From contig CAMZGX010000005.1 of the NCBI GenBank assembly GCA_947306585.1, positions 1 to 38,249 of the forward strand: a stretch of 38,249 nucleotides of DNA, written 5' to 3'. Source of the stretch: an uncultured Candidatus Saccharibacteria bacterium (lineage in GTDB: Bacteria; Patescibacteriota; Saccharimonadia; Saccharimonadales; Saccharimonadaceae). The notes under the pieces are model-generated. The model was not told where the DNA came from, did no database searches, and was given only the letters and a program-made list of their open reading frames with translations. Of the stretch, positions 8,335 through 15,427 are shown piece by piece. The position numbers were made by a program, and so were the translations under genes. The stretch's first letter is position 1. The number at the start of each line of letters is the position of its first letter.

Positions 8335-8343
8335 TGGTATAAT
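8335..8343 (+). promoter_or_regulatory. Extended -10 promoter of the glutaredoxin-like gene, leaderless
   Basis: TGGTATAAT has its hexamer at 8338-8343, ending exactly 6 bases before the ATG at 8350. Transcription is therefore expected to start at the start codon. No Shine-Dalgarno sequence is present. Confidence 0.75.
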
Positions 8344-8349
8344 ATAGAC

Positions 8350-8571
8350 ATGATAAAAATCTATACGACTGAAGACTGCGTTTACTGTCATGCTCTGATG
8401 GAATGGTTTGAGGAGCAGGGAATTAAGTATGAGGAACATCATGCTTCAGAGGATAAAACTATCCACTCCGTCCCAGTCACCCGTATCGATTTAAAAGATG
8501 GTGAAGTGGCCGAAGTTGTCGGCTTTGATCGTCCGGCTATTAAGAAGGCATTAAAAAATATTGCAGTATAA
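8350..8571 (+). CDS. Glutaredoxin-like / NrdH-like redoxin
   Basis: This 73-residue thioredoxin-fold protein has a redox-active CVYC (Cys10, Cys13) right after the first strand, and the cis-proline motif SVPVTRID near 40-47. Size and layout match small glutaredoxins and NrdH-type redoxins, cytoplasmic thiol-disulfide carriers. NrdH normally feeds aerobic ribonucleotide reductase, but the reductase in this window is the anaerobic class III enzyme and lies 4 kb away, so the partner is unclear. It is probably co-transcribed with the hydrolase that starts two bases after its stop codon. Confidence 0.85.
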   Translation: MIKIYTTEDCVYCHALMEWFEEQGIKYEEHHASEDKTIHSVPVTRIDLKDGEVAEVVGFDRPAIKKALKNIAV

Positions 8572-8572
8572 A

Positions 8573-9304
8573 ATGAAAAAGCCAGAATTACTATTTATCC
8601 ATGGATTTAGAGGAAACCACCTTGGTTTATTGGAGGTTAAGAAATATTTTGAGGCTAAGGGTTACAAATGTTATGCCCCAGACATTCCTCCAGCTTACAA
8701 TACTCAGAAGGAAAAGATTCCAAGACTATCTGAGCATACCGCTGATGGCTACGCTAAATGGGTTGCAGATTATATTTTAGAAAAGAAGCTTGATCACCCA
8801 ATTTTAATTGGTCACTCAATGGGCTCGATCATCAGTGCAGCTACTGCTGAAAAATACCCAGAATTAATTAACGAGAAGATTTTCTTCTTGTCGCCAATCT
8901 GCGTTACTCCACCAAAGTTTATCTGCAATCTCGCTCCGCTTTCTGTAATTTTGCCAACCAAGATGATCGGTTATATTACCACAAAGTATCTTCTTATCCC
9001 AAAAGATAAAAAGACTTTGAAAAAAGTGCTTGATATTACCTATAAGTGTGCTGAAAAATTCACATCAAAACGCGATTCTGGCCGTGCTGCTAAATTTAGC
9101 ATCAGCTACGCGATCTCAGATTTTGATTTCCAGAAAAATGCCTACTTTATTGCTGGTGAAAGTGATAAACTAAACAGCCAAGATCAGATTAAGAAAGTCG
9201 CTAAAAAGTTTAATACTAGCCCGATCTTCCTTAAAAAATCCGGACACCTTATTAACTATGAATGTCCGGAAGAGTTGGCTAAAGCGATCGATAATAATCT
9301 TTAG
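8573..9304 (+). CDS. Alpha/beta hydrolase
   Basis: This 243-residue single-domain hydrolase has an oxyanion-side HGFRG, a nucleophile elbow GHSMGS, an acid candidate in GESDKL and a C-terminal histidine in KSGHLINYE. These make a complete Ser-Asp-His triad in the expected order. There is no signal peptide, so it is likely cytoplasmic. The ORF track begins at an upstream TTG inside the redoxin gene. I chose the ATG at 8573 because the homology starts there (MKKPELLFIHG) and it sits next to the upstream stop. The substrate cannot be told from sequence. Its 3' end overlaps the deaminase gene by 4 bases. Confidence 0.85.
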   Translation: MKKPELLFIHGFRGNHLGLLEVKKYFEAKGYKCYAPDIPPAYNTQKEKIPRLSEHTADGYAKWVADYILEKKLDHPILIGHSMGSIISAATAEKYPELINEKIFFLSPICVTPPKFICNLAPLSVILPTKMIGYITTKYLLIPKDKKTLKKVLDITYKCAEKFTSKRDSGRAAKFSISYAISDFDFQKNAYFIAGESDKLNSQDQIKKVAKKFNTSPIFLKKSGHLINYECPEELAKAIDNNL

Positions 9305-9849
9305 ATCCACTTAATCAAGCGTTTATATTCTTCGGAATCTTTATCGTATGAATCCAAGATATCTTGGGTGTAAGTTTTGCCGTTTGTAATATTGAGAGTT
9401 TCGACGTCTGGACAAGCTGCGAGCAAACGGATGATTGCTTCATCGGTATCAATGTTGGTCATTGATTTGTGTTTATCTGAAGAATGTGAATGTACGCGTA
9501 ACTCTTTATAGACAAAGCGCTTAATGCCAGCTTGTAAACAGTGTTTAAGACAGTTTTCGCAAGTTGCGATCATGTTGTAGAGAGTGCAACCATTAAGATC
9601 ACGACCAGCAAAGATTAAGGCATTCATCTCGGAATGAATTGCGAAATAATACTTCATTGGACGCTCAGAAAGTGTCATTTTTGATTCATCTGCACCTTGG
9701 ATTGTGCCATTATATCCAAATGAAACTGGACGCTTTCTTTCATCGACAATTACGCAGCCATTTTGCGAGCTAGGATCTTTGGATTTCTTTGCTACAGTCT
9801 CAGCAATCTCCATAAAATATTCATCCCACGAAAGTTTTTTGTCTGACAT
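9301..9849 (-). CDS. dCMP deaminase family protein
   Basis: This 182-residue zinc-dependent deaminase has zinc ligand His72 and catalytic Glu74 in HSEMNAL (commonly HAE), and ligands Cys97 and Cys100 in TCENC, with Thr where Pro is usual. An N-terminal SSQNGCVIVD and FGYNGTIQG block forms the substrate pocket, as in dCMP deaminases of the ComE/T4 type. The expected reaction is dCMP to dUMP, feeding dTMP synthesis, which complements the ribonucleotide reductase at 12483. The gene has its own promoter on the minus strand (TGATATAAT, about 9875-9883) and an AGAGG ribosome site. A related cytidine-type deaminase cannot be excluded. Confidence 0.87.
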   Translation of the reverse strand: MSDKKLSWDEYFMEIAETVAKKSKDPSSQNGCVIVDERKRPVSFGYNGTIQGADESKMTLSERPMKYYFAIHSEMNALIFAGRDLNGCTLYNMIATCENCLKHCLQAGIKRFVYKELRVHSHSSDKHKSMTNIDTDEAIIRLLAACPDVETLNITNGKTYTQDILDSYDKDSEEYKRLIKWI

Positions 9850-9897
9850 ATCTTAAACCTCTCTAATTTTTCTCATTATATCACGTGTGGAAAAATA

Positions 9898-9906
9898 TGG
9901 TATTAT
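9898..9906 (+). promoter_or_regulatory. Extended -10 promoter of the cutinase-like gene
   Basis: TGGTATTAT gives an expected start near 9913. This excludes the upstream GTG and ATG of the ORF track and supports translation from the ATG at 9944, which has AGG about 8 bases upstream. Confidence 0.5.
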
Positions 9907-9943
9907 GAAGTTAGACTTTTTAGCTAGTAGAATAGGATTTTTT

Positions 9944-11530
9944 ATGAAGCCATATCAACTAGCAATTCTTATTATATTGGGTGGCGTAGGAATACTTTCA
10001 AGCTCAGCGAGCTCTTCGAGCGGCGACGACTGTTCGGATTATGAGTTTATCTTTGCACGCGGTTCTGGCCAAAGTCTGAACGATGTCGATTATATGACAC
10101 TTAAAACTGAGGTTGAGGCAGCTCTAAAAGAAGAGAATATTAGTTTCTATGAACTAGGTGAGAACGGCGGCTATCCAGCTTTCTCTCCCGGCTTTAAGGA
10201 TGTGCTTGGAACTTATTTATCTGCTGGTGAATCTTATAAATTTGGTGAATCAGTTGAAAAAGGAACTGAAGAATTATTGTCTCATTTAAAATCGGAAACA
10301 AAGAGATGTGGTAATGAAAAATATATTCTTGCCGGTTACTCTCAGGGGGCTTTTGTGATAGATAAAACTTTGCCATATTTAACTGCAGAGAAAATTATTT
10401 ATGTAGCAACCTTTGGTGATCCGAAACTTTATCTCCCAGAAGGTAAAAATCGTAATGCCTGCAAGCAGATTGGCTTGTCGAGCTACCGAGTATACGTGCC
10501 AGATTGTGAGGTTGATGAGGGGATTTTTGGCGGACTTAACCCTTATGAAAGCCAAAACTTTGACGGTAAACGTGGTGCCTGGTGTAATCAGAATGATTTT
10601 ATCTGTGGGGCAAAACTTAACATTACCGATCTCTGGAAGGGACATACAAATTATACTAGCGAAAATGGTTATCAAAAATTTGCCAGTATTATAGCTGAGA
10701 AAATATCTAATTCTAAAGAGGATTCCGAAACGACTGCCCGCTATTCGGAAGCTAAGAAACGTGACATCGTTTTGATTAACGATTATTCAAATAGCCCACT
10801 CAGTAGCTCACTCAAAAAACGCTTAGTGGAACTAGCAAATCACGGGTCGAGAATATCGGTTTATAACCTTTATTCTTTTATAAACTATTCTTTGCAATGT
10901 GTCGAAATGATACCATTCACCAATGACCATCTTGAAGAACAACTAGCCCGGATCGACTCCGCGACTTTTGCTAATATTAGTGATATTAATGACAATATTT
11001 TCTTAGGTATAAGAGACGTCGCTAGACTAGTAAAATGGGAGCCTGGTAGTGAACGGCATATCTTTGTCTATTCGAATAAGAACTATAATAATTCGCTTAG
11101 TATAGACACTATTTCTTCAAAAGATGTTCTGAAAGTCTTGAAAGAGAATAATATAAAATTATCGATACTTAGTGAATCAGGCTTAGAGAAAGATGAAAAA
11201 TATCATGACCTAGTGATAGAATCTGGCGGACAGCTAATTGGTAGCCAGTACGACAAGATTATTCTAAGTCAAAATCAGACAGAGCTAAAACCGGAATATT
11301 TTTCTAAAACATTCGAAGTTAACCAAAATTCAGAGAATTCACTCGTTATAATTAACGGCGCCCTCTATGGTATTACCAATAAAAAGAAAATCGTCATTAG
11401 AAACCTCGATAAAAACCGGATTAATGACATTCAGTTTATAGGCTATGATGAAGCCGGCAATAAGGTGGATCAAAAAACCTTCCAGGTTGGCCAGGTAAAA
11501 ACGCCAGACACCGGGAAGGCTAAGCTCTAG
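9944..11530 (+). CDS. Secreted cutinase-like serine esterase with a second VWA-like half
   Basis: This 528-residue protein is counted from the ATG at 9944. A signal peptide (MKPYQLAILIILGG then a Ser-rich stretch) leads to a cutinase-type domain at about 30-255. The pieces are FARGSGQ, the nucleophile elbow GYSQGA (Ser133), a disulfide-flanked acid CNQNDFIC (Asp218) and GHTNY (His234), the usual Ser-Asp-His order. Cutinase-family enzymes hydrolyse ester bonds in lipids, polyesters and, in Actinobacteria, cell-envelope lipids. From about 271 a second half begins RDIVLINDYSNSP and includes VLKENNIKLSIL, reminiscent of a VWA/Rossmann-like fold without a clear MIDAS. The C-terminus is KTPDTGKAKL with no membrane anchor. 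Codon use is AT-rich (ATA, CTA, AGA) compared with the housekeeping genes. An esterase acting on a host surface is plausible but unproven. Confidence 0.8.
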   Translation: MKPYQLAILIILGGVGILSSSASSSSGDDCSDYEFIFARGSGQSLNDVDYMTLKTEVEAALKEENISFYELGENGGYPAFSPGFKDVLGTYLSAGESYKFGESVEKGTEELLSHLKSETKRCGNEKYILAGYSQGAFVIDKTLPYLTAEKIIYVATFGDPKLYLPEGKNRNACKQIGLSSYRVYVPDCEVDEGIFGGLNPYESQNFDGKRGAWCNQNDFICGAKLNITDLWKGHTNYTSENGYQKFASIIAEKISNSKEDSETTARYSEAKKRDIVLINDYSNSPLSSSLKKRLVELANHGSRISVYNLYSFINYSLQCVEMIPFTNDHLEEQLARIDSATFANISDINDNIFLGIRDVARLVKWEPGSERHIFVYSNKNYNNSLSIDTISSKDVLKVLKENNIKLSILSESGLEKDEKYHDLVIESGGQLIGSQYDKIILSQNQTELKPEYFSKTFEVNQNSENSLVIINGALYGITNKKKIVIRNLDKNRINDIQFIGYDEAGNKVDQKTFQVGQVKTPDTGKAKL

Positions 11531-11717
11531 AAGACAAGTGCCAGTGGTCGCCGTACTCACATTTATAGACTGAAAGCTCTGGTGCGCCGTAGTCGTATTG
11601 AGCAACTTTTGCGGCTACCTCTGCTTCTTCGCGAGTATCATAACAAATCTTCTGGGTTTCTCCAACCCAGCACTTCTTCGGCTCGAAAATTCCTTGATTT
11701 TGTTGACTTCTACTCAT
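11520..11717 (-). CDS. Small Cys/His-rich protein, zinc-ribbon-like
   Basis: This 65-residue protein has KKCWVGETQKICYDT, an alanine-rich helix (REEAEVAAKVAQY) and a closing YKCEYGDHWHLSS. The layout resembles small phage and bacterial proteins whose ends read Y-C-x-x-C-x-x-W-H-L-T-S. Here the second cysteine is replaced by Gly, leaving Cys and His as possible ligands. Zinc or nucleic-acid binding is inference. It overlaps the cutinase end by 11 bases. Its minus-strand TATAAT (11726-11731) leaves only about a 2-base leader, and this promoter overlaps that of the TetR-type gene. Confidence 0.65.
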   Translation of the reverse strand: MSRSQQNQGIFEPKKCWVGETQKICYDTREEAEVAAKVAQYDYGAPELSVYKCEYGDHWHLSSRA

Positions 11718-11725
11718 GCTAAAGT

Positions 11726-11735
11726 ATTATATAAT
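11726..11735. promoter_or_regulatory. Overlapping divergent -10 elements
   Basis: ATTATATAAT holds TATAAT on the plus strand (11730-11735, start codon 11743) and on the minus strand (11726-11731, start codon 11717). Both predicted transcripts start within 1-2 bases of their ATG. The two promoters cannot be occupied together, so the TetR-type gene and the small Cys/His gene are likely mutually exclusive or co-regulated. Confidence 0.6.
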
Positions 11736-11742
11736 AAAATTA

Positions 11743-12309
11743 ATGAGACGAAAAGGCACTAGCTCAGTCTATCTCGGAAGTGAGAAGAGTCTGCTTGATG
11801 CTTTGTCTAAATTACTTGATGAGCATCGCTCATTCTATATTCGGCCAAGAGATATAACCAGGGAGGCTGATCTAGCTAGCTCGTCTTTCTACATTCACTA
11901 CAGCTCAGTTCAAAATTTAATCGAAGTAAATGAAAAGAAAGTCCTAAACGCCGTTGAAAGACTAATTAACTCCGATAAATATAGACGGATGCCTAGCGAA
12001 GTGAAGTGGCGAAATATATTATATTGTTTATATCAGTACCGAGAATACTTGGCGATTGTAATAAAATCAGAAAATATCGGACTTTTGAGAAAACTATTTA
12101 TACTCATAAAAGACAATACCCCGACTACACGCCTAAATTGGTGTATTAAAAACAAAAGGCTAGTTAACACGACAATCTATTGTCTGATCTCGGTTCTAGA
12201 ATTGTGGCAAAAAGAAGACTTTAATATTGATAAGATTGATGAATACGCTAAAAGGCTTAATCAAATTTCAGCTTCAACGCCACATTTTTTCTGGCAATTT
12301 TTTCCTTAA
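11743..12309 (+). CDS. TetR/AcrR-type transcriptional regulator
   Basis: The product has 188 residues from the ATG at 11743. The ORF track starts 9 codons earlier, at an ATG that lies upstream of the -10 element and would not be transcribed. An N-terminal helix-turn-helix (LLDALSKLLDEHR ... RDITREADLASSSFYIHYSS) matches TetR-family DNA-binding domains, where the S-x-F-Y-x-H-F-x-S pattern is typical. The rest is a helical ligand or dimer domain with no recognisable relatives. Candidate targets are its own divergent promoter region and the adjacent palindrome at 12320. Codon use is AT-rich, like the neighbouring cutinase gene. Confidence 0.75.
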   Translation: MRRKGTSSVYLGSEKSLLDALSKLLDEHRSFYIRPRDITREADLASSSFYIHYSSVQNLIEVNEKKVLNAVERLINSDKYRRMPSEVKWRNILYCLYQYREYLAIVIKSENIGLLRKLFILIKDNTPTTRLNWCIKNKRLVNTTIYCLISVLELWQKEDFNIDKIDEYAKRLNQISASTPHFFWQFFP

Positions 12310-12319
12310 CCTATTATCG

Positions 12320-12334
12320 TTGTAAATATTACAA
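12320..12334. repeat. Perfect 15-base palindrome TTGTAAATATTACAA
   Basis: TTGTAA and TTACAA arms around ATA, 10 bases after the TetR-type gene and upstream of the nrdD promoter. It is a candidate operator. The arms resemble the inverted repeat before the pilin gene (82-100). Confidence 0.35.
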
Positions 12335-12355
12335 TAAAATATAAGCAGAATCGTA

Positions 12356-12384
12356 TTGACACCCCACATTTAGTGGTCTAAAAT
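12356..12384 (+). promoter_or_regulatory. nrdD promoter
   Basis: TTGACA, a 17-base spacer, then TAAAAT, near the sigma-70 consensus. The first NrdR-like box lies in the spacer and the second just downstream, an arrangement suited to repression. The leader of about 90 bases ends with AGGAGGT before the ATG. Confidence 0.75.
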
Positions 12385-12410
12385 AATATCAGACACTAAA
12401 TATAGTGGTC
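12362..12410. promoter_or_regulatory. Two tandem NrdR-like boxes
   Basis: Box 1 is CCCCACATTTAGTGGTC (12362-12378) and box 2 is CACTAAATATAGTGGTC (12394-12410). They share TAGTGGTC exactly 32 bases apart, about three helical turns. Tandem partly palindromic ACAC..TATA..GTGT-like boxes at this spacing before a ribonucleotide reductase gene are the signature of the ATP/dATP-sensing repressor NrdR. The nrdR gene itself is not in the window. Confidence 0.75.
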
Positions 12411-12482
12411 AGCAAGTATCAGAAAAAAGCAAAAAAATACTAAAATTTAGAGGTTTGGACAGAAATAGGAGGTATAATTTTT

Positions 12483-14840
12483 ATGTTCAAAAAAATCCAG
12501 AAGCGCGACGGAAAAATCGTAAACTTCAACCCCGAAAAAATTGTCGATGCAATCGCTGCTGCAGGTGCGGCAACAGAGGAATTTAAATACGAACGCGCAA
12601 AATCACTCGCTGAAAAAGCAGTAAAACGTGCCGAAGAAACTATTACTCAACGTACTCCAAAGGTTGAACAAATCCAGGATATCGTAGAGCAAGTTCTTAT
12701 GGAATCAAGCTTTAAGCGCACCGCAAAAGCTTACATTACTTATCGCCAAGAGCGCAACCGCACTCGTGAAGCAAAATCAAACCTTATGGATTCATACCGC
12801 AAGATCTCTCTTGCTGATGCATCTGAAGATTCAGACATTAAACGTTCAAACGCAAACGTTGATGGTAACTCAGCAATGGGCAAGATGCTTCAATTCGGTG
12901 CAGAAGGTTCAAAGGAATTCGCAAAAGCAGTTTTGATGGATCCAAGATTTTCTGCTGCTCACGATAATGGTGACATCCATATCCATGACCTCGATTTCTA
13001 TGCGACCGGTACCCTCACTTGCTGTCAAACCGATCCACTAAACCTCTTCAAGGATGGTGGTTTCAATACTGGACACGGCCATCTTCGCACTCCAAACTCA
13101 ATTGGTTCATACGCTGCGCTCGCTGCTATTATCCTTCAAGCAAACCAGAACGAGCAACACGGTGGTCAATCAATTCCAAACTTCGATTATGCAATGGCAC
13201 CAGGCGTTGATAAAACCTTCAGAAAGTCATTGAAGCGCAATCTCGAGAAATACAACGAGTTTACTGGTAAAGACATCAAAATCACCATTCCAGAAGATAT
13301 TAAATATGGTGAAGATGATAAGCTCAAGAAACTCAAAGTCCCTGAAGGTGTCATCAAGACTTCAAGTGAAGACACTGAAAAACAAACTTTCCAAGCTATG
13401 GAAGGCTTCATTCATAACCTCAATACTATGCACTCACGTGCTGGTGCACAGGTTCCATTCACATCAATCAACTTCGGTACTGACACTTCTGCATCCGGCC
13501 GTCTCGTCTCAAAGTACCTCCTTGAAGCAACTATGAATGGTCTTGGTAAAGGTGAAACTCCAATCTTCCCAATCTCAATCTTCAAGGTTAAGGAAGGTGT
13601 CAACTACAACCCAGAAGATCCAAACTACGATCTCTTCAAGCGCTCAATGGAAGTATCTGCAAAGCGTCTTTTCCCAAACTTCTGTTTCATCGACGCTCCA
13701 TTCAACCTTCAATATTATAAGAAGGGTGACTACCGCACTGAAATCGCAACCATGGGCTGCCGTACTCGTACTTTCGGTTCAGTCTTCCCAGAATCAGATG
13801 GTATCGTAACTGGTCGTGGTAACTGTTCATTCACAACTATCAACCTCGTCCGCCTCGGCATCAAACACGGTATCGCTCTTAAAGAACGTAAAGAGGCAGA
13901 CTGGTCTGGTTTCTACAAAGAACTCGATGAGAAGATGGAACTCGTTCGTGATCAACTCCTCGAACGCTTTGAATTCCAAGCAAACCAGCATGTCCGCAAC
14001 TTCCCATTCCTCATGGGCCAAGGCAACTGGTTTGGTTCAGAAAAACTTGGTTGGAACGACACTCTTCGTGATGTCATCAAACACGGCTCACTTTCAATCG
14101 GCTTTATCGGCCTTGCTGAAACTCTCGTTGCTATGGTTGGCAAACACCACGGTGAAGATGAAGAAGCACGCGAACTTGGTCTCGACATCATTACTCACAT
14201 GCGTGAGAAATGTGATGAATTTAGCAAGAAATATAAACTCAACTTTACACTTCTTGCAACTCCAGCTGAAGGTCTTTCTGGTCGCTTCACTAAGATGGAT
14301 CGCAAAGAATACGGCAAGATCAAAGGTGTAACCGACAGGGAATTCTACACTAACTCATTCCACGTACCTGTATACTACCCAATCTCTGCATTTGATAAGA
14401 TCGACATCGAAGCTCCATATCACAACCTTTGTAATGCTGGTCACATTTCATACATCGAACTTGATGGTGACCCAAGCGATAATATTGAAGCTTTTGAAGC
14501 TGTTATCCGTCACATGCACGACAAGGGAATTGGTTATGGCTCAGTTAACCACCCAGTTGACCGTGACCCAGTCTGTGGCTTCTCTGGTATCATCAAAGGC
14601 GATCGCTGTCCAAGCTGTGGTCGCAAAGAAGATGATGTTCTCTTTGAGAGACTTCGCCGTATCACCGGCTACCTCGTAGGATCACTCGAACGCTGGAACG
14701 ATGGTAAAAAAGCTGAGGAAGCAGCACGCGTAAAACACACTGTCTGCCTAAGCGACAAAAACGGTGTTTACACTAAAGCTCAAAAAGCTGCACGCGAAAC
14801 TGCAAAGCAGACTGCTAAAAAAGCTATCGGCGCAGAATAA
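12483..14840 (+). CDS. nrdD: Anaerobic (class III) ribonucleoside-triphosphate reductase
   Basis: This 785-residue enzyme reduces NTPs to dNTPs without oxygen, using a glycyl radical installed by NrdG. An N-terminal ATP-cone (about 1-95, KIQKRDGKIVNFNPEKI) gives allosteric control. The catalytic barrel follows, with DIHIHDLDFYATGTLTCCQTD, and the radical site RRITGYLVG places the glycyl residue at about 729. Just before it, the zinc site reads DPVCGFSG ... CPSCGRK. Family members usually have two C-x-x-C pairs, and here the first cysteine appears to be Asp. Codon use is highly biased, suggesting strong expression. nrdG follows in the same orientation. Being strictly anaerobic in mechanism, it points to an anoxic niche. 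Confidence 0.97.
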   Translation: MFKKIQKRDGKIVNFNPEKIVDAIAAAGAATEEFKYERAKSLAEKAVKRAEETITQRTPKVEQIQDIVEQVLMESSFKRTAKAYITYRQERNRTREAKSNLMDSYRKISLADASEDSDIKRSNANVDGNSAMGKMLQFGAEGSKEFAKAVLMDPRFSAAHDNGDIHIHDLDFYATGTLTCCQTDPLNLFKDGGFNTGHGHLRTPNSIGSYAALAAIILQANQNEQHGGQSIPNFDYAMAPGVDKTFRKSLKRNLEKYNEFTGKDIKITIPEDIKYGEDDKLKKLKVPEGVIKTSSEDTEKQTFQAMEGFIHNLNTMHSRAGAQVPFTSINFGTDTSASGRLVSKYLLEATMNGLGKGETPIFPISIFKVKEGVNYNPEDPNYDLFKRSMEVSAKRLFPNFCFIDAPFNLQYYKKGDYRTEIATMGCRTRTFGSVFPESDGIVTGRGNCSFTTINLVRLGIKHGIALKERKEADWSGFYKELDEKMELVRDQLLERFEFQANQHVRNFPFLMGQGNWFGSEKLGWNDTLRDVIKHGSLSIGFIGLAETLVAMVGKHHGEDEEARELGLDIITHMREKCDEFSKKYKLNFTLLATPAEGLSGRFTKMDRKEYGKIKGVTDREFYTNSFHVPVYYPISAFDKIDIEAPYHNLCNAGHISYIELDGDPSDNIEAFEAVIRHMHDKGIGYGSVNHPVDRDPVCGFSGIIKGDRCPSCGRKEDDVLFERLRRITGYLVGSLERWNDGKKAEEAARVKHTVCLSDKNGVYTKAQKAARETAKQTAKKAIGAE

Positions 14841-14855
14841 AACTAAACGCTTAAG

Positions 14856-14884
14856 GTTTACCCCGAGACAAATTCGGGGTAAAC
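14856..14884 (+). other. Strong intercistronic hairpin between nrdD and nrdG
   Basis: GTTTACCCCGA pairs perfectly over 11 bases with TCGGGGTAAAC around a 7-base loop. No U-tract follows (TTATCTAAAGG, then the nrdG start), so it is unlikely to be a full terminator. It may stabilise the nrdD message or lower nrdG output relative to nrdD, which would suit an activase needed in smaller amounts. Confidence 0.7.
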
Positions 14885-14902
14885 TTATCTAAAGGAAAAA
14901 AT

Positions 14903-15427
14903 ATGAAAGAATGGAAATCTCCAGTGCCGGGTTCAGATAAAACCCACATTAGACTATCTGGTCCAATCGAACATGATTCGATTGTGAATGGCTATGGTCT
15001 TCGTGCTGTCGTCTGGACACAAGGCTGTTTTATTCATTGCAAAGGCTGTCAAAATCCTGAAACTTGGGATCCGGAAGCTGGCGTTTTAGTTGATATTGAG
15101 GATATTAAAGAAGAACTTCGTAATCTCAAAGGGCAATCCGGTCTTACATTTTGCGGTGGCGAGCCATCAGTCCAGGCCGAAGCTTGTATTGAAATTGCTC
15201 GATTTGTAAAACAGGAGCTTGGTTGGAATGTCTGGAGTTTTTCTGGTTATACCTACGAAATGCTAAAAGAAAAAGGTGGCAAGCAATGGGAATTTGTGAA
15301 AGAGCTTGATGCTTTGATTGATGGACCATTTGTGCTTGCTGAACGCGATTTAACTTTGAAATTCCGTGGTTCACGCAACCAACGTCTCCTCCACTTAAAA
15401 AATGGTGAAATCACCAAAGTTGAATAA
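14903..15427 (+). CDS. nrdG: Anaerobic ribonucleotide reductase activating protein
   Basis: This 174-residue radical-SAM activase has the cluster motif CFIHCKGC (C-x3-C-x2-C) near 42-49, the SAM-binding FCGGEPS near 83-89, and the NGYGLRAVVWTQG lead-in of NrdG. It cleaves S-adenosylmethionine to put the glycyl radical on NrdD. AAAGGA precedes the ATG. The stop codon abuts the tilS stop on the other strand with no intervening base. Confidence 0.95.
   Translation: MKEWKSPVPGSDKTHIRLSGPIEHDSIVNGYGLRAVVWTQGCFIHCKGCQNPETWDPEAGVLVDIEDIKEELRNLKGQSGLTFCGGEPSVQAEACIEIARFVKQELGWNVWSFSGYTYEMLKEKGGKQWEFVKELDALIDGPFVLAERDLTLKFRGSRNQRLLHLKNGEITKVE

Noticed and set aside
13816-14331. 171-residue plus-strand ORF in another frame of nrdD
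   Set aside because: It lies wholly inside the conserved nrdD frame. The Ser/Asn/Leu-rich product looks like an off-frame reading.
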